Below are positions 53,404-64,000 of a stretch of 64,000 bases of DNA, piece by piece. The position numbers were made by a program, and so were the translations under genes. The stretch comes from Triticum aestivum (lineage: Eukaryota; Streptophyta; Magnoliopsida; Poales; Poaceae), in the NCBI RefSeq assembly GCF_018294505.1, contig NC_057812.1, forward strand, positions 58,958,070 through 59,022,069, given 5' to 3'. Positions within the stretch are counted from its first letter, which is position 1; the number at the start of each line of letters is the position of its first letter. The notes below the pieces were generated by a model that did no database searches, was not told where the DNA came from, and saw nothing but the letters and a program-made list of their open reading frames with translations.

Positions 53404-54551
53404 ATGAGGGAATATTCCCTTTCCTGGGACGGGTGGGTTCTCATTCGTTAGACTAACCAAACACGGGAATGGGTTGCGGAATGGATCGGACCCATCATGT
53501 TCTACCTCGTGACAACAACCAAACACACCCTTAGAAACCCCAATTACATGAGCAACTTATGTTATCTGCTAAATAACATAGAAATAAACAAGAGAAAAAG
53601 GCCACTATAACTTGCTCGATTTATAATCAGCATAACGAGATCTCCTACATATTAAGATCGACAGAATAACTTCCAAAGAAATTCAGTAATAACCAACCCA
53701 TGATATCGTTTTCAGTTGTCCATGTATTGATAACAAAAACTTTGGACTGGAATCAATAAGGTAGAACTCATATGTAGACTGTAGTAAAATCCAACAAAGG
53801 CAAAACAGACTACTATTAAAACTTATAGATAACTAGATTCAGTAAGAAGGGGAACATAAAAAATGACTTTGCTGATATGTCTCTGCTCACCTGAAAAAAG
53901 TGACATCAATTTCCTAACAATCTAGGGACAGCGTGCCTCGCTACACTTGTTAGTTTTCATCTTCAGGCATATGACTGAGGTGAGGTGATTAAACCTTCCA
54001 CGTAGTGGACTGTTTGTGCAAGAACCCAATGCCACCCAGGAGGGCATCACGAATCAGATTGCTTGCGGATGCAAACCATCCTTTATTTATTTGTGTGTCA
54101 AGACAGTGAACACAACACATGTATTTACAGGACCGACCATGTATATATATACTAGGGTGCAAGAACACAACACATCAAAGCCATGTATTTAGCTTGCGCC
54201 TTTATGGATTGGTTTTTCCTAATTTGGGCAAAATTTATACTTCCATAGCAAATAAATACATTGCACTATGTGAAATATATCTAACAATTTGAAACTTGAC
54301 CCAACTAAAACTGATGGGTTCAAGTTCTGGCTATCCACTTACTTGTCATGGGTCCTTACTGGTGAGGACCTTCTATCGAAACTACTAGCCAACAAAGTGT
54401 ACCACCAGCAGTGGCGGACCCAGGATGACAATGGAGGGGGGGGGGCACACCTCAAAAAAAATTGGCCCGGATCTTAGCCACCCCATGAAATATTCAAACA
54501 ATGACACGTGAATTACCCAAGGGGTTGGGGCGCGGCTGTGTGGCCGATAAG
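53404..54551. other. Non-coding tail of direct-repeat copy 1
   Basis: It contains GGTTCGGGATAATGAGGGAATATTCCC and a CCAAACACACCCTTA end (53518-53532), which resembles the outer GGGTGTGTTTGGTT terminus of Tourist-type MITEs; the opposite terminus is not clear. The rest is AT-rich without features except a 62-codon frame at 54289-54477 (KLDPTKTDGFKFWLSTYLSW) of unknown nature, which recurs in copy 2. Confidence 0.4.
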
Positions 54552-55905
54552 TGGAAAATTGTTACCATCATGGACAGCGAAAAAGTTGTTTCTTCACCAG
54601 GATGGCTGTTGGTTGGTTTGATATAGTAGTGTTTTCCATTTCAATTGATGTTTTGTTGTAACTCTGATATCTTGTCCTTCGACAACACAATCCTGCTCCC
54701 AAGTTAATTAGGATGGTCATAAGCCTTTGAAACTGTGACATGCTGATCTGGGTTTCTTGCATGTAGTTTTACTAAGGCCAATCAATTGTCCCAGTTTCTT
54801 GCAGGCAGTTCATGTTTCGCCGGAGTAGCAAGGGCTGGTCCAAGTCTCACCAGCATACAAATATCACCTAGTACCTTTTTCTCTAAAGTCCAGTCCCACC
54901 TTGCGAAACCGATGCCACATAAGACGCATACATCGTTCTCCTGCAACGCTATGAAGACCGACTGTGTGAGGCATAGCACACTATACTGCAGACAAGCGGC
55001 GTCACGAAGAAACCCGTCTGTAGCCGACACCGGCCAGCTGGCATGGGCTAGCTGGTCCTGCCTGTAAGCCAGACAGCCAGGCCGGCTGTCTAGATGCCCA
55101 AGTAGAGGGATCCGATCCTCTCTCCAAAACTCTAGTCGGAACTTAGTTTCATCTTCCCCACTTCCAAGCACCAGTTATGAAAAGTACCACCGAACAGCTC
55201 AAGGAGCGACTCTGTATTGTGTCTAAATGGCCTATGTTTAGCGGGCACATTAGAGGCAACGATGGACATTCCAGAGGCAACAGTTCAGCAACAACGTCTC
55301 TTCCAACCAGGACCACCTACAGGATGTTGGAAGTACTATAAGACATACGGCAAAAGCTTTGCCATCCCTTAAAAAAATCTATACTGTAATACCAAATAAT
55401 AAGCTCATACTATGATGCTAGTAGTATCAATTGGTCATGCAGAGCAACAGGTCCTCATATAAGCAAACAGATTGGTCAGTGCAAAGCTTTAATTAATCAT
55501 GCAAACCAACCAAAGCATGATCTGCGTGCTGGTTTTCTTCCCTGCTCCGCAAGAACACAAAAACCATGCAGCTACTGAAAGGACGAGCAGACCTATCGGA
55601 GGGGTACGATATTTGTGATCTGCGGCACGACAGCAACAGAGAAACCAAAAAAGAACCAACAAGAACAAGACCAAAATATAATAATAAGTAGCATAATCTT
55701 AGTCATATATTCATCGAAGGATCCTTGGTTCACAATAATACAAGTTCTGATTCAAACTGCAACAACCTTCAATTCAAAAAAAGTTCCAGCAGGTAGCACA
55801 CCCGGCAGTTCCAACAGCCCATCACAGATTCAAGTCTTCGTCAAACATAGAGACCAAAAGACAATTATGTACAAGACATCAAAGTTTATGATTCACAGAC
55901 CACCA
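54552..55905. other. Unique spacer between direct-repeat copies
   Basis: A minus-strand frame of 129 codons (54782-55171: FRLEFWREDRIPLLGHLDSR, FIALQENDVCVLCGIGFARW) is open but unrecognised. It could be a chance frame in a moderately GC-rich exon-like block. No repeat structure seen in the remainder. Confidence 0.35.
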
Positions 55906-56271
55906 TCACTTACTTTTGACCTGCTTCTTAACTGGCTGAACAGGTGAACTACCCACTCTGAGCCTCCCCATGGACCTCGTAGTGCAACGTGAAACAGTCA
56001 GAGCAGGATTCATCTTAGCAGGATTTGTCTCAGCGGCATTCTCCCCAGCAGGATTCTTGGAACCAACTTCTGCAGCATTCTTCATAAGAGCAGATTTCTG
56101 GGCACGACCAGTTGACTTATTTGTCTTGGCAGCCCTGGCAGCTTCAGCAATTCCACTGATTTCAATTGTGGGATTGCCATTAACTCCGTCAGAAAAGCTG
56201 CAAGAAAAGCTGCAAGAAGTTGCAGTACTGCTTGTATTTCCGTCGGTCATGCTAAAAGATGGTTCAATCAA
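55906..56271 (-). pseudogene. Inverted C-terminal exon of the same gene family
   Basis: The minus-strand frame reads CSFSDGVNGNPTIEISGIAE then ARAAKTNKSTGRAQKSALMK and a basic tail ending RCTTRSMGRLRVGSSPVQPV and KKQVKSK, stop. The first part is the same motif that ends the plus-strand genes at 53260-53340 and 58100-58200. It therefore supplies the C-terminus those copies have lost. It lies head-to-head against copy 2, and the homology switches at about 56220. Confidence 0.55.
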
Positions 56272-59200
56272 ATGTTGGTTCGATGAACTAAAAATGATGA
56301 AAATTTAAAAGCAAATTGTTACCTCCTAATATTTGCATTTGTACAAACTAAAATTCTTCTCCTGGCTCATGATTATGCATTTAACTGTCCTCCCCAGATG
56401 AAGAGTCAGAGTTCCAGTTTGTAGTTGGGCGCACAAGAAGGAGATGTGTACTCAGGCAGTTTGTGTCTTGACTTTGGCTTCAAGACCCAAGATGTTATGA
56501 CTGCAGCGAAACTTCTTGATGATGCAGAAGTTAAGCAGGTCGAGGAATATGGTTTTTCAACTTTCCTAAACCTACAGTTGAGAACAATCTGCGAGCGCAA
56601 GGAAACCAATTTTTGTATGAAACTAGTTGATCTTGAAGAGAATAGGATCAAAGTGCAACTACAGAAAGATGTAACTGTATACATCACACCGGAGGAGATC
56701 CATCATCTCTTGAGACTGCCCCGTGGTGATAAGGCCCCCCTTAAATACAATAAGCAACAACAGAAAGACTTTGCTAAAATGCGAACTGAATTGGGGATCC
56801 AAAAATGTCGTTGGAAATTGCAGATATATTGGCGTTGATGAGAAGAGATGACAAAAAACATTTGAGGTTCAAATATTTTTTCTCATTCTCTTTTCAAAAT
56901 TTCTAATGCCTACTACTCAACAAAAGATAAACGTAAATGCAGTCATGTACACACAGGATATGACAAGCATCAAGGACTATGACTTTTGTGCAATAGTGTA
57001 TGAGCATTTGAGGGAGTCTATCAGAACTTGGAAGGCCAGGACTCTTAATAAATTTGACAAGTCAATGACTATGCCTGGTTGCATAATAATAATTCTGGTA
57101 AGGATTCTGGTGCTCTCTGTTTTTGTGTATAGAGCCATGTTTAACTGTATATTCGGTTGTCGGGCATACATTGTGGATAACTTGAAACTGACGGAGATTG
57201 AGGACAAGAAGTGTCCTCGGATCAATCAGTATACTATGGAGACATTGATGCATATTATTGGTAACGCTAAGTGCCACCATGGCAGGATCTCCTTCGACAA
57301 CTTTAAGGTATTGATCATCTCTTTATCTTGAAAGTATACTCTGACTAAGAGTCCCATGTGCTCTGAAAACAATATGCCTTCCATGCTTACATTTCATTTT
57401 ATGTGGTTCACTTGTCAGGCCCTCCTACTATTTGGGATATTCAACTGTAAACTGACCCATTTATGTTTAGGATGCTACAATTTCCTGGACCCTGAAATAT
57501 TTTAATTTATTCTGCATTGTTAATCAATACTAATAATTTGGAATTTCCCTTACAGAAGTTCATACAGAACTAATTATTGTTATTCTGCTAATAATTTCTA
57601 ATAATCATGTTTAAATCTTGTGATCATGATTTTGAAGTTTGGCATATGAGCTATCAATATTTTGTTACCATTGGTGTCGTACTTGGCTTCAAATCTTACA
57701 TCTTCTCTTCAATTTCCCATTTCAGTTGAAAGCTCTAGAGGAGACCTGCTATGCATAATCATCAAGATTTTACGTCCAGTCCCTAGTTGACTCCCAACAT
57801 TCTACCGTGGTAACTTCTGGAGTGCCTCCTGTGACGCAGATGCCCATGCCAATGCAACTTCTCTATCAAGCGCATGGGCTCCTTTCTGCAGTGCAGCCAG
57901 TTGCTCGATCTATTGGAATTGACCCAGAAGCAGTTGATGAATGCATAGCTAGACTTGCTCAATCTGGACTCACTCAATCTTATGCTGGTGCTTCCTGCAG
58001 CTTTTCTGACGGAGTTTTTGGCAATCCCTCAACTGAAATCAGTGGAATTGCTGAAGATGCTGAAGATGCCAAGACAAAGAAGGCAACTGTGCATGAAGAA
58101 GAGACTTCCTGCAGCTTTCTGACGGAGTTAATGGCAATCCCACAACTGAAATCAGTGGAATTGCTAAAGCTGCCAGGGCTGCCAAGACAAATAAGTCAAC
58201 TGGTCGTGCCCTGTGATCCGGCCGATTTCGACGTATCCCTCGGTTCGGGATAATGAGAGAATATTCCCTTTCCTGGGACGGGTGGATTCAAATTCGTTGG
58301 ACTAACCAAACACGGGAATGTGTTGCGGAAATGGGTCGGACCCATCACGTTCTACCTCGTGACAACTACCAAACACACCCTTAGAAACCCCAATTACATG
58401 GGCAACTTATGCTATCTGCTAAATAACATAGAAATAAACAAGAGAAAAGGGCCACTATAACTTGCTCAATTTATAATCAGCATAACAAGATCTCCTACAT
58501 ATTAAGATCGACAGAATAACTTCCAAAGAAATTCAGTAATAACCAACCCATGATATCCTTTTCAGTAGTCCATGTATTGATAACAAAAACTTTGGGCTGG
58601 AATCAATAAGGTGGCACTCATATGTAGACTGTAGTAAAATCCAACAAAGGCAAAACAGACTACTATTAAAACTTATAGATAACTAAATTCAGTAAGAAGG
58701 GGAACGTAAAAAATGACTTTGCTGATATGTCTCTGCTCACCTGAAAAAAGTGACATCAATTTCCGAACAATCTAGGGACAGCATGCCTCGCTACACTTGT
58801 TAGTTTTCATCTTCAGGCATATGACTGAGGTGAGGTGATTAAACCTTCCACGTAGTGGACTGTTTGTGCAAGAACCCAATGCCACCCAGGAGGGCATCAC
58901 GAATCAGATTGCTTGCGGATGCAAACCATCCTTTATTTATTTGTGTGTCAAGACAGTGAACACAACACATGTATTTACAGGACCGACCATGTATATATAT
59001 ACTAGGGTGCAAGAACACAACACATCAAAACCATGTATTTAGCTTGCACCTTTATGGATTGGTTTTACCTAATTTGGGCAAAATTTATACTACCATAGCA
59101 AATAAATACATCACACTACGTGAAATATATCTAACAATTTGAAACTTGACCCAACTAAAACTGATGGGTTCAAGTTCTGGCTATCCACTTACTTGTCATG

Positions 59201-59400
59201 GGTCCTTACTGATGAGGACCTTCTATCGAAGCTACTAGCCAACAAAGTGTACCACCAGCAGTGGCGGACCCAGGATGAAAATGGGGGGGGGGGGCACACC
59301 TCAAAATTTTTTTGGCCCGGATCTTAGCCACCCCGTGAAATATTCAAACAATGACACATGAAATACCCATGGGATTGGGGCGCAGCTGTGTGGCTGATAC
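56224..59400 (+). repeat. Direct duplication, copy 2 (about 3.18 kb)
   Basis: It begins AGTACTGCTTGTATTTCCG as copy 1 does at 51396 and ends after GGCTGATACATC. Directly beyond, the sequence matches 45812-45859. A run of G (59284-59293) replaces the interrupted G run of copy 1. Confidence 0.9.
56398..58253 (+). pseudogene. Transposon-type Ulp1-related gene, copy 2
   Basis: Same layout as copy 1 but with different lesions. The first frame has a TAG nine codons after the ATG at 56398. The N-domain then continues open through VTVYITPEEIHHLLRLPRGD, keeping the LP-x-GD motif that copy 1 lost. One base is missing near 56880 in the middle domain (copy 1 intact). The last exon lacks the copy 1 TAA but has a one-base loss at 58118, ending LGSG, stop at 58251. 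Intron 57098-57163 and donor at 57308 are conserved. The complementary damage shows that the gene was open when duplicated. Confidence 0.55.
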
Positions 59401-59959
59401 ATCCTAGAAATCCAATCACATTGATCTAATGCTCCAAATTGTTTCAACTAATCAAACCCTTGCAGCCTTGCCCTGGTACTTCATGTCCGCGCTCTGGCGC
59501 AATCCCCCGACCACTGCCGTCTCCGTGCTCCCCTCGTCGCCAGCCCTGTCGGACATTGCGTCGAACAGGTTGTCCGCGTCAGAGCTGCAAGGTTGTTCGA
59601 CAGGGTGAGCCGATCGAGAGCTAGCATCCGGCCAGAATGCGAGATTGAGAAGGAGAAGTTGGACAAGAATAAAGATTAGAGTCTCTCACCTGCAGGCGTT
59701 AGCCGTCGACAAAAGGCATGCGTGCTCCTCCTTGGCGGTGCTCATTTCTCCGAGTAGGCAAGGCTATCACAATGTTCCCTCCTCCCCCCGACAGTGTTCG
59801 CTTCTCCTTCTCCGAACCAATTGCGTCGAACAGGCTAGCCGCGTCAGAGCTACAATGTTGTTAGATAGGGTGAGCCGACCGAGAGCTAGCATCCAGCCAG
59901 AATGCGAGATTGAGAAGGAGAGGTTGGACAAGAATAAAGAGGACGATGCAGTACTTCCA
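59401..59959. repeat. Region with a diverged 285-bp direct duplication
   Basis: GCGTCGAACAGG...CGCGTCAGAGCT...GTGAGCCGA...GAGAGCTAGCATCC...GCCAGAATGCGAGATTGAGAAGGAGA occurs at 59541-59670 and again at 59823-59945. The frame through the second unit reads ECEIEKERLDKNKEDDAVLP. Gene-like, but not recognised. Confidence 0.6.
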
Positions 59960-62905
59960 GCAAAGGTTCATCTAAGTAAACAAGCAATAGGACTGATCTT
60001 CTTGTCTCATCCCTGAAATATATCAGCATCTAATTATTGTATGTGCCTCAGTACATGAAGTGACAAGACTCTGATTGGGCAGTCAGCAGATAAGGCTATT
60101 GATCTTGTTGCACTCGTGTTGCTAGGTCTGCAATATTTTTTAGAAATATGTTTCTCAACCAGGGGACTGGGAACAACAATTTCAAAAAGGAAATCTTTTT
60201 TCAACAACAGGTAGCATCAATATTTATTCTTCATTCATGGTTCTACAGTGTTTCTAGTTTCAACCATCTTCAATGAATTAACCAAAGATTGATTAATAGA
60301 CCCACACACCTATCCAGCCGTTTGAAATCCTAGAGATGTGTGCGCTGGCCTGTTGCATGACCGAACTTTTTTCAGACCATTTATTCTGATTACCTGTCTT
60401 ACTTTCTATGCCCACGTGAACACTGGAAGATTCCCTGCACATCTCTTTCTCCTCTCACTCGGTTTACCACTCTCTCGCACAAGCACTCTCTTTTGCATGC
60501 CCTCTCTCTCACATGCTGCACTCTTTCACCTAAAAAACAAAAACCTCTCTCTGACACACAAGTTCTCTCTCTCTCTCTCTTGTTTAAAAAACTGGAGTAG
60601 AAAACGTAGAGTATGCATGTCTCTGATGGACTCTTTCTCTCACTTCTTTAAAAATATATTCCCGTCACTCTCTCTCACTTGTCTCTGACAAGTTCTCTCT
60701 CCTGAATTTCTCACTGGCAAGTTCTCTCTCTGTAAAAAATCTGCATGCATTCTCTGTAGTTTTATGTGGTCTGTGTGCTACCGCACCTTTTTGTGTCTTA
60801 ACTCTGCAACAACTGCAGGGCATAGTCGGGACAGAACACATAGGACAAACAGTGCACTGTTCCCTCTGTTAATCAGTTGGTCATGGAACGGATCTCGAGG
60901 AAAGCAGTATAACATGGACAGGCTAGATAAGAGGGTGCAGCGTGGGTGCACCAAACCTAGGTATAAAAAAGCCACTCTCCTCTTGCAATTGTGACATTCT
61001 GAAAAAAATCTAGCTGATACATGAGACTTGGAAGAATTACGAGGGTAAAGTAACATGACAAATTTTACTGATGGTGAAAGTAGTTAGAAAATCCTACAAG
61101 AGACATACAACTAGCAGAAAACTTGAGAAGGCACGCATGCATACCTTCACTGTTGTAGTGCCAGCAGCCTATAGAGCAACATCTCCTGCATTAGCAAATC
61201 GATTGACCAAACCTGGATATGTAAACAGTTAGAATATTGTTGCCATATCAGAAGTAGTTGGGTAGAAATCTTAAAATCATTCTTTAAGAGCGCATTAGGT
61301 AAGATAATCAGATAGACAAATGTTGAAATTAAAGACAACACGGCATTAGGATTCTTCAACAGATTGTCTCTGGCTAGAGAGTTTGCTTCAAATTTTCTAA
61401 AAAATATTTAGCTTTCAGGAACCATCGTCCAAAGTAACAAGAGCGCAATTTAACGGTGAATAAATCATCAAACAATTCAAAGTAAGCAAATGACCATAGC
61501 TCGTCTCCATAGACCTGTTGTTAATGGCACATAGTGTGTTTGTCAGTCAATAACTAGGCACCCATCTCAGCAAAGATAAGATCCTCAAGTGTTTAGAAAC
61601 TAGGCATGTATCAAGGCATTAACCAATACTCGATTGTGACTTCTATCGTCCATCGTTCATCATACCATATTACCACGTACAGTTTGTGTCCTGGCTCGAT
61701 CAGGAAATTTCAAAAAGTATCAGCAACTAGATCAATATTTTAATTCCATTGAGTATTTCAGTTATAAATTACATATCAAGTAAGTAAATTGTCACTCCCT
61801 CACAGATATCTATCTGTCAGAAGCAGACTGCTAGACATCCCAAGTTCCACATATAAGTTGTATATACAGTTGATGAATACCCAAAATAAGCTCTATTTTT
61901 AATTTCCGAAAAAAATGGATTCGCCTGAAGATCAAAATCTCTTGGCATCGCAGGCAGCGCCAAGGATAGGGAAACCAATAAGGAAGATGTGGCGGCGGCC
62001 GCGAATAGAAGATGGGACGGGGGCAGTTGGTATGCATACATTTACCATTCTAGTTTCAGCAGCGTCCAGAGCTGCATCTCCAGAGTGAGCAAAGCAATTG
62101 ACCAAACCTAAACATGCAAATACTCAGGATTTTGTTGCAATGTGTAAACAGATTGACTAGATTTTTTTTCTTTTCAAATCATTCTTTGTCAAAAACACGG
62201 GTTACAGTGGGATAATCACTTGGAGTAATACTTATAGGCGGAAGACTACAAGTTTTTCAAAGAGGATATTTCAGCAAAAGCAGGGTTGGTCAATAATTGG
62301 CTTAGGCCTGTTAGCGACAAGCAGGATTAGTGAATAACTAGGCACCCATCACGACAAAGAGCCTCAAGTGCTTACAACTAGACATGTATTAAGTCGTTAA
62401 TCGATGCTGGACTGCAATTTTTATCGCTCATACGGTCAGGTACACCATTAACATGTAGTATGATTTTTGTTCTGAATCAGGAAAATTCAAGAACTTGCAG
62501 CAAGTAGACCAATGTCTTATTTCTTATGACAAGAAGATGTTTTGACTTTGTGCATGTTGTGCAAGGTCCTTGGCAGATTCTGTATACATCCTCTGCTACC
62601 ACATTGACATTCGTTCAACTCAAGTAGAGATAAAGAACACGGAGCAATTCAGTTACAAATTGCGTACATAGTACTGCACTAAGCAAGTAAGTAGATTTTC
62701 ACTCCCTCACGGATACAAGTATCTATCAGAAGAAGCAGGCAGAGTCGTACACATCCCAATTCCACATAGTAAACCGATTCTTTTTCTTCTCTGGAAGAGG
62801 AATGGATACCCTGAGATCCAATCTCTTTGGCCAGCGGAGACACCGCGGAGGACAGAGAAACCAATCAAGGAAGATGGGACGGTCGCGGATCGCTGCAACT
62901 GGAGC
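59960..62905 (-). repeat. Right arm of the long-range inverted duplication (partner 18305-20692)
   Basis: The reverse complement matches the left arm in order: 59965-60300 with 20341-20692, 60985-61215 with 20115-20310, 61500-62115 with 19250-19860, and 62160-62905 with 18310-19210. The arm is lengthened by a 0.67-kb insertion (60309-60980). Some exon-like segments have acquired stops (TAG at about 61173). Confidence 0.8.
60309..60980. other. Insertion in the right arm, CT-microsatellite rich
   Basis: Absent from the left arm between GACCCACACA and TTGCAATTGTGACATTC. It contains CTCTCT runs (60425-60740), with a longer run at 60565-60580. Ends show no clear inverted repeat, so its nature is unknown. 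Confidence 0.6.
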
Positions 62906-63450
62906 GTCATGCCGCCGGTGGTGGAGTCAGCCCGTCGACGAAGAAGGCAGGGTCTTGGTCCAACTGGAGCGCCTCCGTCCCGGCCACCGTCAGCCGCAGC
63001 GAGTGCGGAGCCAGGCGGCCAGATCGAAGACGCGCCTCCTTGAGGAGGAGCACGTGGCCGCCAGCTACGACGACGCGTCGCGGATCTTGGAACGTCGCCG
63101 AGGAGGCCGACTACCACCGTTCATGGGAGCAAGATTCTGCGGGAGATGGGGATAGGCGGCGACGCATCGGGAGAAGAGAAGATGGGGAGAGGAAGAGGGT
63201 GGGTCGTTTGGGTTTCGGTGGCTTTTCGTTGTGGTTTTGGTTTTCAACTTGCTTGGATGGATTGGAAGCGCGACGTCGTTTGCGTTCCTTTTCGTTTAAT
63301 TTTGGCAGCAAAATTTTCAGAAATTTTCAGGCGGGTGGGAATGAATTTTGAATGGGAGGAGAGGCGTCGGTTTGAGAGGAGAATGTGGGGAGGCAGGGGA
63401 TGCCGATATGCACGTCGGTCGATGGTTTGAATTTGTGGCACACTGTTAAA
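62906..63450 (-). pseudogene. GC-rich gene-start-like block beyond the right arm
   Basis: On the minus strand a short frame from 63130 (MNGGSRPPRRRSKIRDASS, stop) is followed by GC-rich sequence that leads into the arm. A related start is at 41871 on the plus strand. Long open frames in this block exist on both strands because of its composition; none has a recognisable domain. Confidence 0.3.
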
Positions 63451-64000
63451 GTAGTAACTAGTGTTTGTTCTCTTTGTGGTGTTGTGAACGACTCCTATGA
63501 AGAATGTTTTTTTTTCTTTCCCTACTGTATATGTGGCATTCGATCAACCGAGTGGCGCGCACTCCGTTCATGGTGACCGACCATAGCAAGATAGCTCGGT
63601 CGTGTTAGCAGATCCAGCGACGACGACAACGAAGGGGTCATCCTCCACCATGCTTCGCGGTGTGCCGCCATCTCGAGGTAGTTGGGCTACTATTGGTTAG
63701 TTGTCTCGGCTGGGCGTTGTCGGCGGAGTTGAGTGCAGCAGCAACTTGCTTGGACGCGTGACCGCAAGTGCAAGCGCGGGATGCTTCGTGTTGAGGTGCG
63801 CGCGGGATTAATACTTATAGGCCCAAGACAACACGGCATTATTTATGTGGCGGCGGCGACGACGCATCGGGATTGCGGCGCAGGGGGCAGCGGCGGCGCA
63901 GCGGGAGAAGAGAAGATGGGGAGGGTTTGGGTTTTGGTTTCGGGAGTTTTCTGGCTAGACTTTTTTTTGATTAATTCATTATTTGTGGTGTGCCAACCGG
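63451..64000. other. Unrecognised sequence to the window end
   Basis: GGCGACGCATCGGGAGAAGAGAAGATGGGGAG (63159-63190) recurs in expanded form at 63855-63922 (GACGACGCATCGGG ... GGGAGAAGAGAAGATGGGGAG), a diverged direct duplication about 0.7 kb apart. Nothing else is supported. Confidence 0.4.

Larger units (their letters stand above)
51396..54551 (+). repeat. Direct duplication, copy 1 (about 3.16 kb)
   Basis: It matches 56224-59400 over its full length with scattered substitutions and small indels; the offset is about 4830-4850 bases. It holds a pseudogene (51568-53403), a block with TAACCAAACACGGGAATG (53454), and at its end the sequence GTACCACCAGCAGTGGCGGACCCAGGAT (54400). That end motif resembles the CAGTGGCGGA(G/T)CCAGGA termini of grass hAT-type elements. 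Confidence 0.9.

Noticed and set aside
53386..53532. Tourist-type MITE in the direct repeats
   Set aside because: Only one terminus (CCAAACACACCCTTA) is convincing; the opposite inverted terminus and target duplication were not found.

Overview
The window is repeat-rich intergenic DNA from a grass, most probably a member of the Triticeae (wheat, barley, Aegilops or a relative). The reasons are the nested class I and class II elements, the CACTA elements with CACTACTAGGGAAAACC- and CACTAGTAGAAAA-type ends and palindromic subterminal repeats, an Ale/Retrofit (Hopscotch-like) copia element, and a gypsy element with 4.1-kb LTRs. No intact host gene could be supported. Nearly all coding sequence is transposon-encoded, transposon-captured or pseudogenic. 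The species is inferred, not proven.

Layout. (1) 1-7158: the 5' half of a Ty3/gypsy element on the minus strand, with the start of pol, gag, an extra leader ORF, a PBS and a 4139-bp LTR. (2) 7159-8261: a minus-strand piece of a CACTA element related to the one at 27.5-38.3 kb. (3) 8262-18304: a 10-kb CACTA element with 1.2-kb inverted arms. Each arm carries a copy of a small tail-anchored membrane-protein gene. Inside are a 336-bp tandem array, a broken Transposase_24/DUF8039 gene and a stub of the TNP2 transposase. (4) 18305-20692: one arm of a long-range inverted duplication whose partner is at about 59960-62905. (5) 21767-38594: a copia element bounded by 197-bp LTRs and a TAAAC target duplication. 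A CACTA element (TAC duplication) inserted near its 3' end, and a roughly 6.9-kb segment spanning copia pol and most of the CACTA was then duplicated in tandem. (6) 38595-44350: mostly unrecognised sequence with a clean 921-bp Mutator-type element (9-bp TSD). (7) 44354-50847: fragments of a transposon-type Ulp1-like (C48) gene plus a divergent histone H2A-like sequence. The N-terminal half and the H2A-like part form a palindrome with arms of about 2.1-2.3 kb around a 371-bp loop. (8) 51396-59400: a direct duplication of about 3.2 kb, 4.85 kb apart, carrying two broken copies of a related gene. (9) 59401-64000: the second arm of the long-range inverted duplication and a GC-rich end.

How the parts relate. 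Order of events can be read from the junctions: copia insertion, then CACTA insertion into copia, then tandem duplication of the composite. The 6 differences between the copia LTRs (3%) exceed the roughly 1% between the duplicated segments, which agrees with this order. The genes that look most intact are cargo, not transposition genes: the 119-residue tail-anchored protein at 17173-17619 and the four-exon B3-like gene in the copia-nested CACTA. Several inverted repeats (CACTA arms, the 46-51 kb palindrome, short perfect hairpins) would fold into double-stranded RNA if read through.
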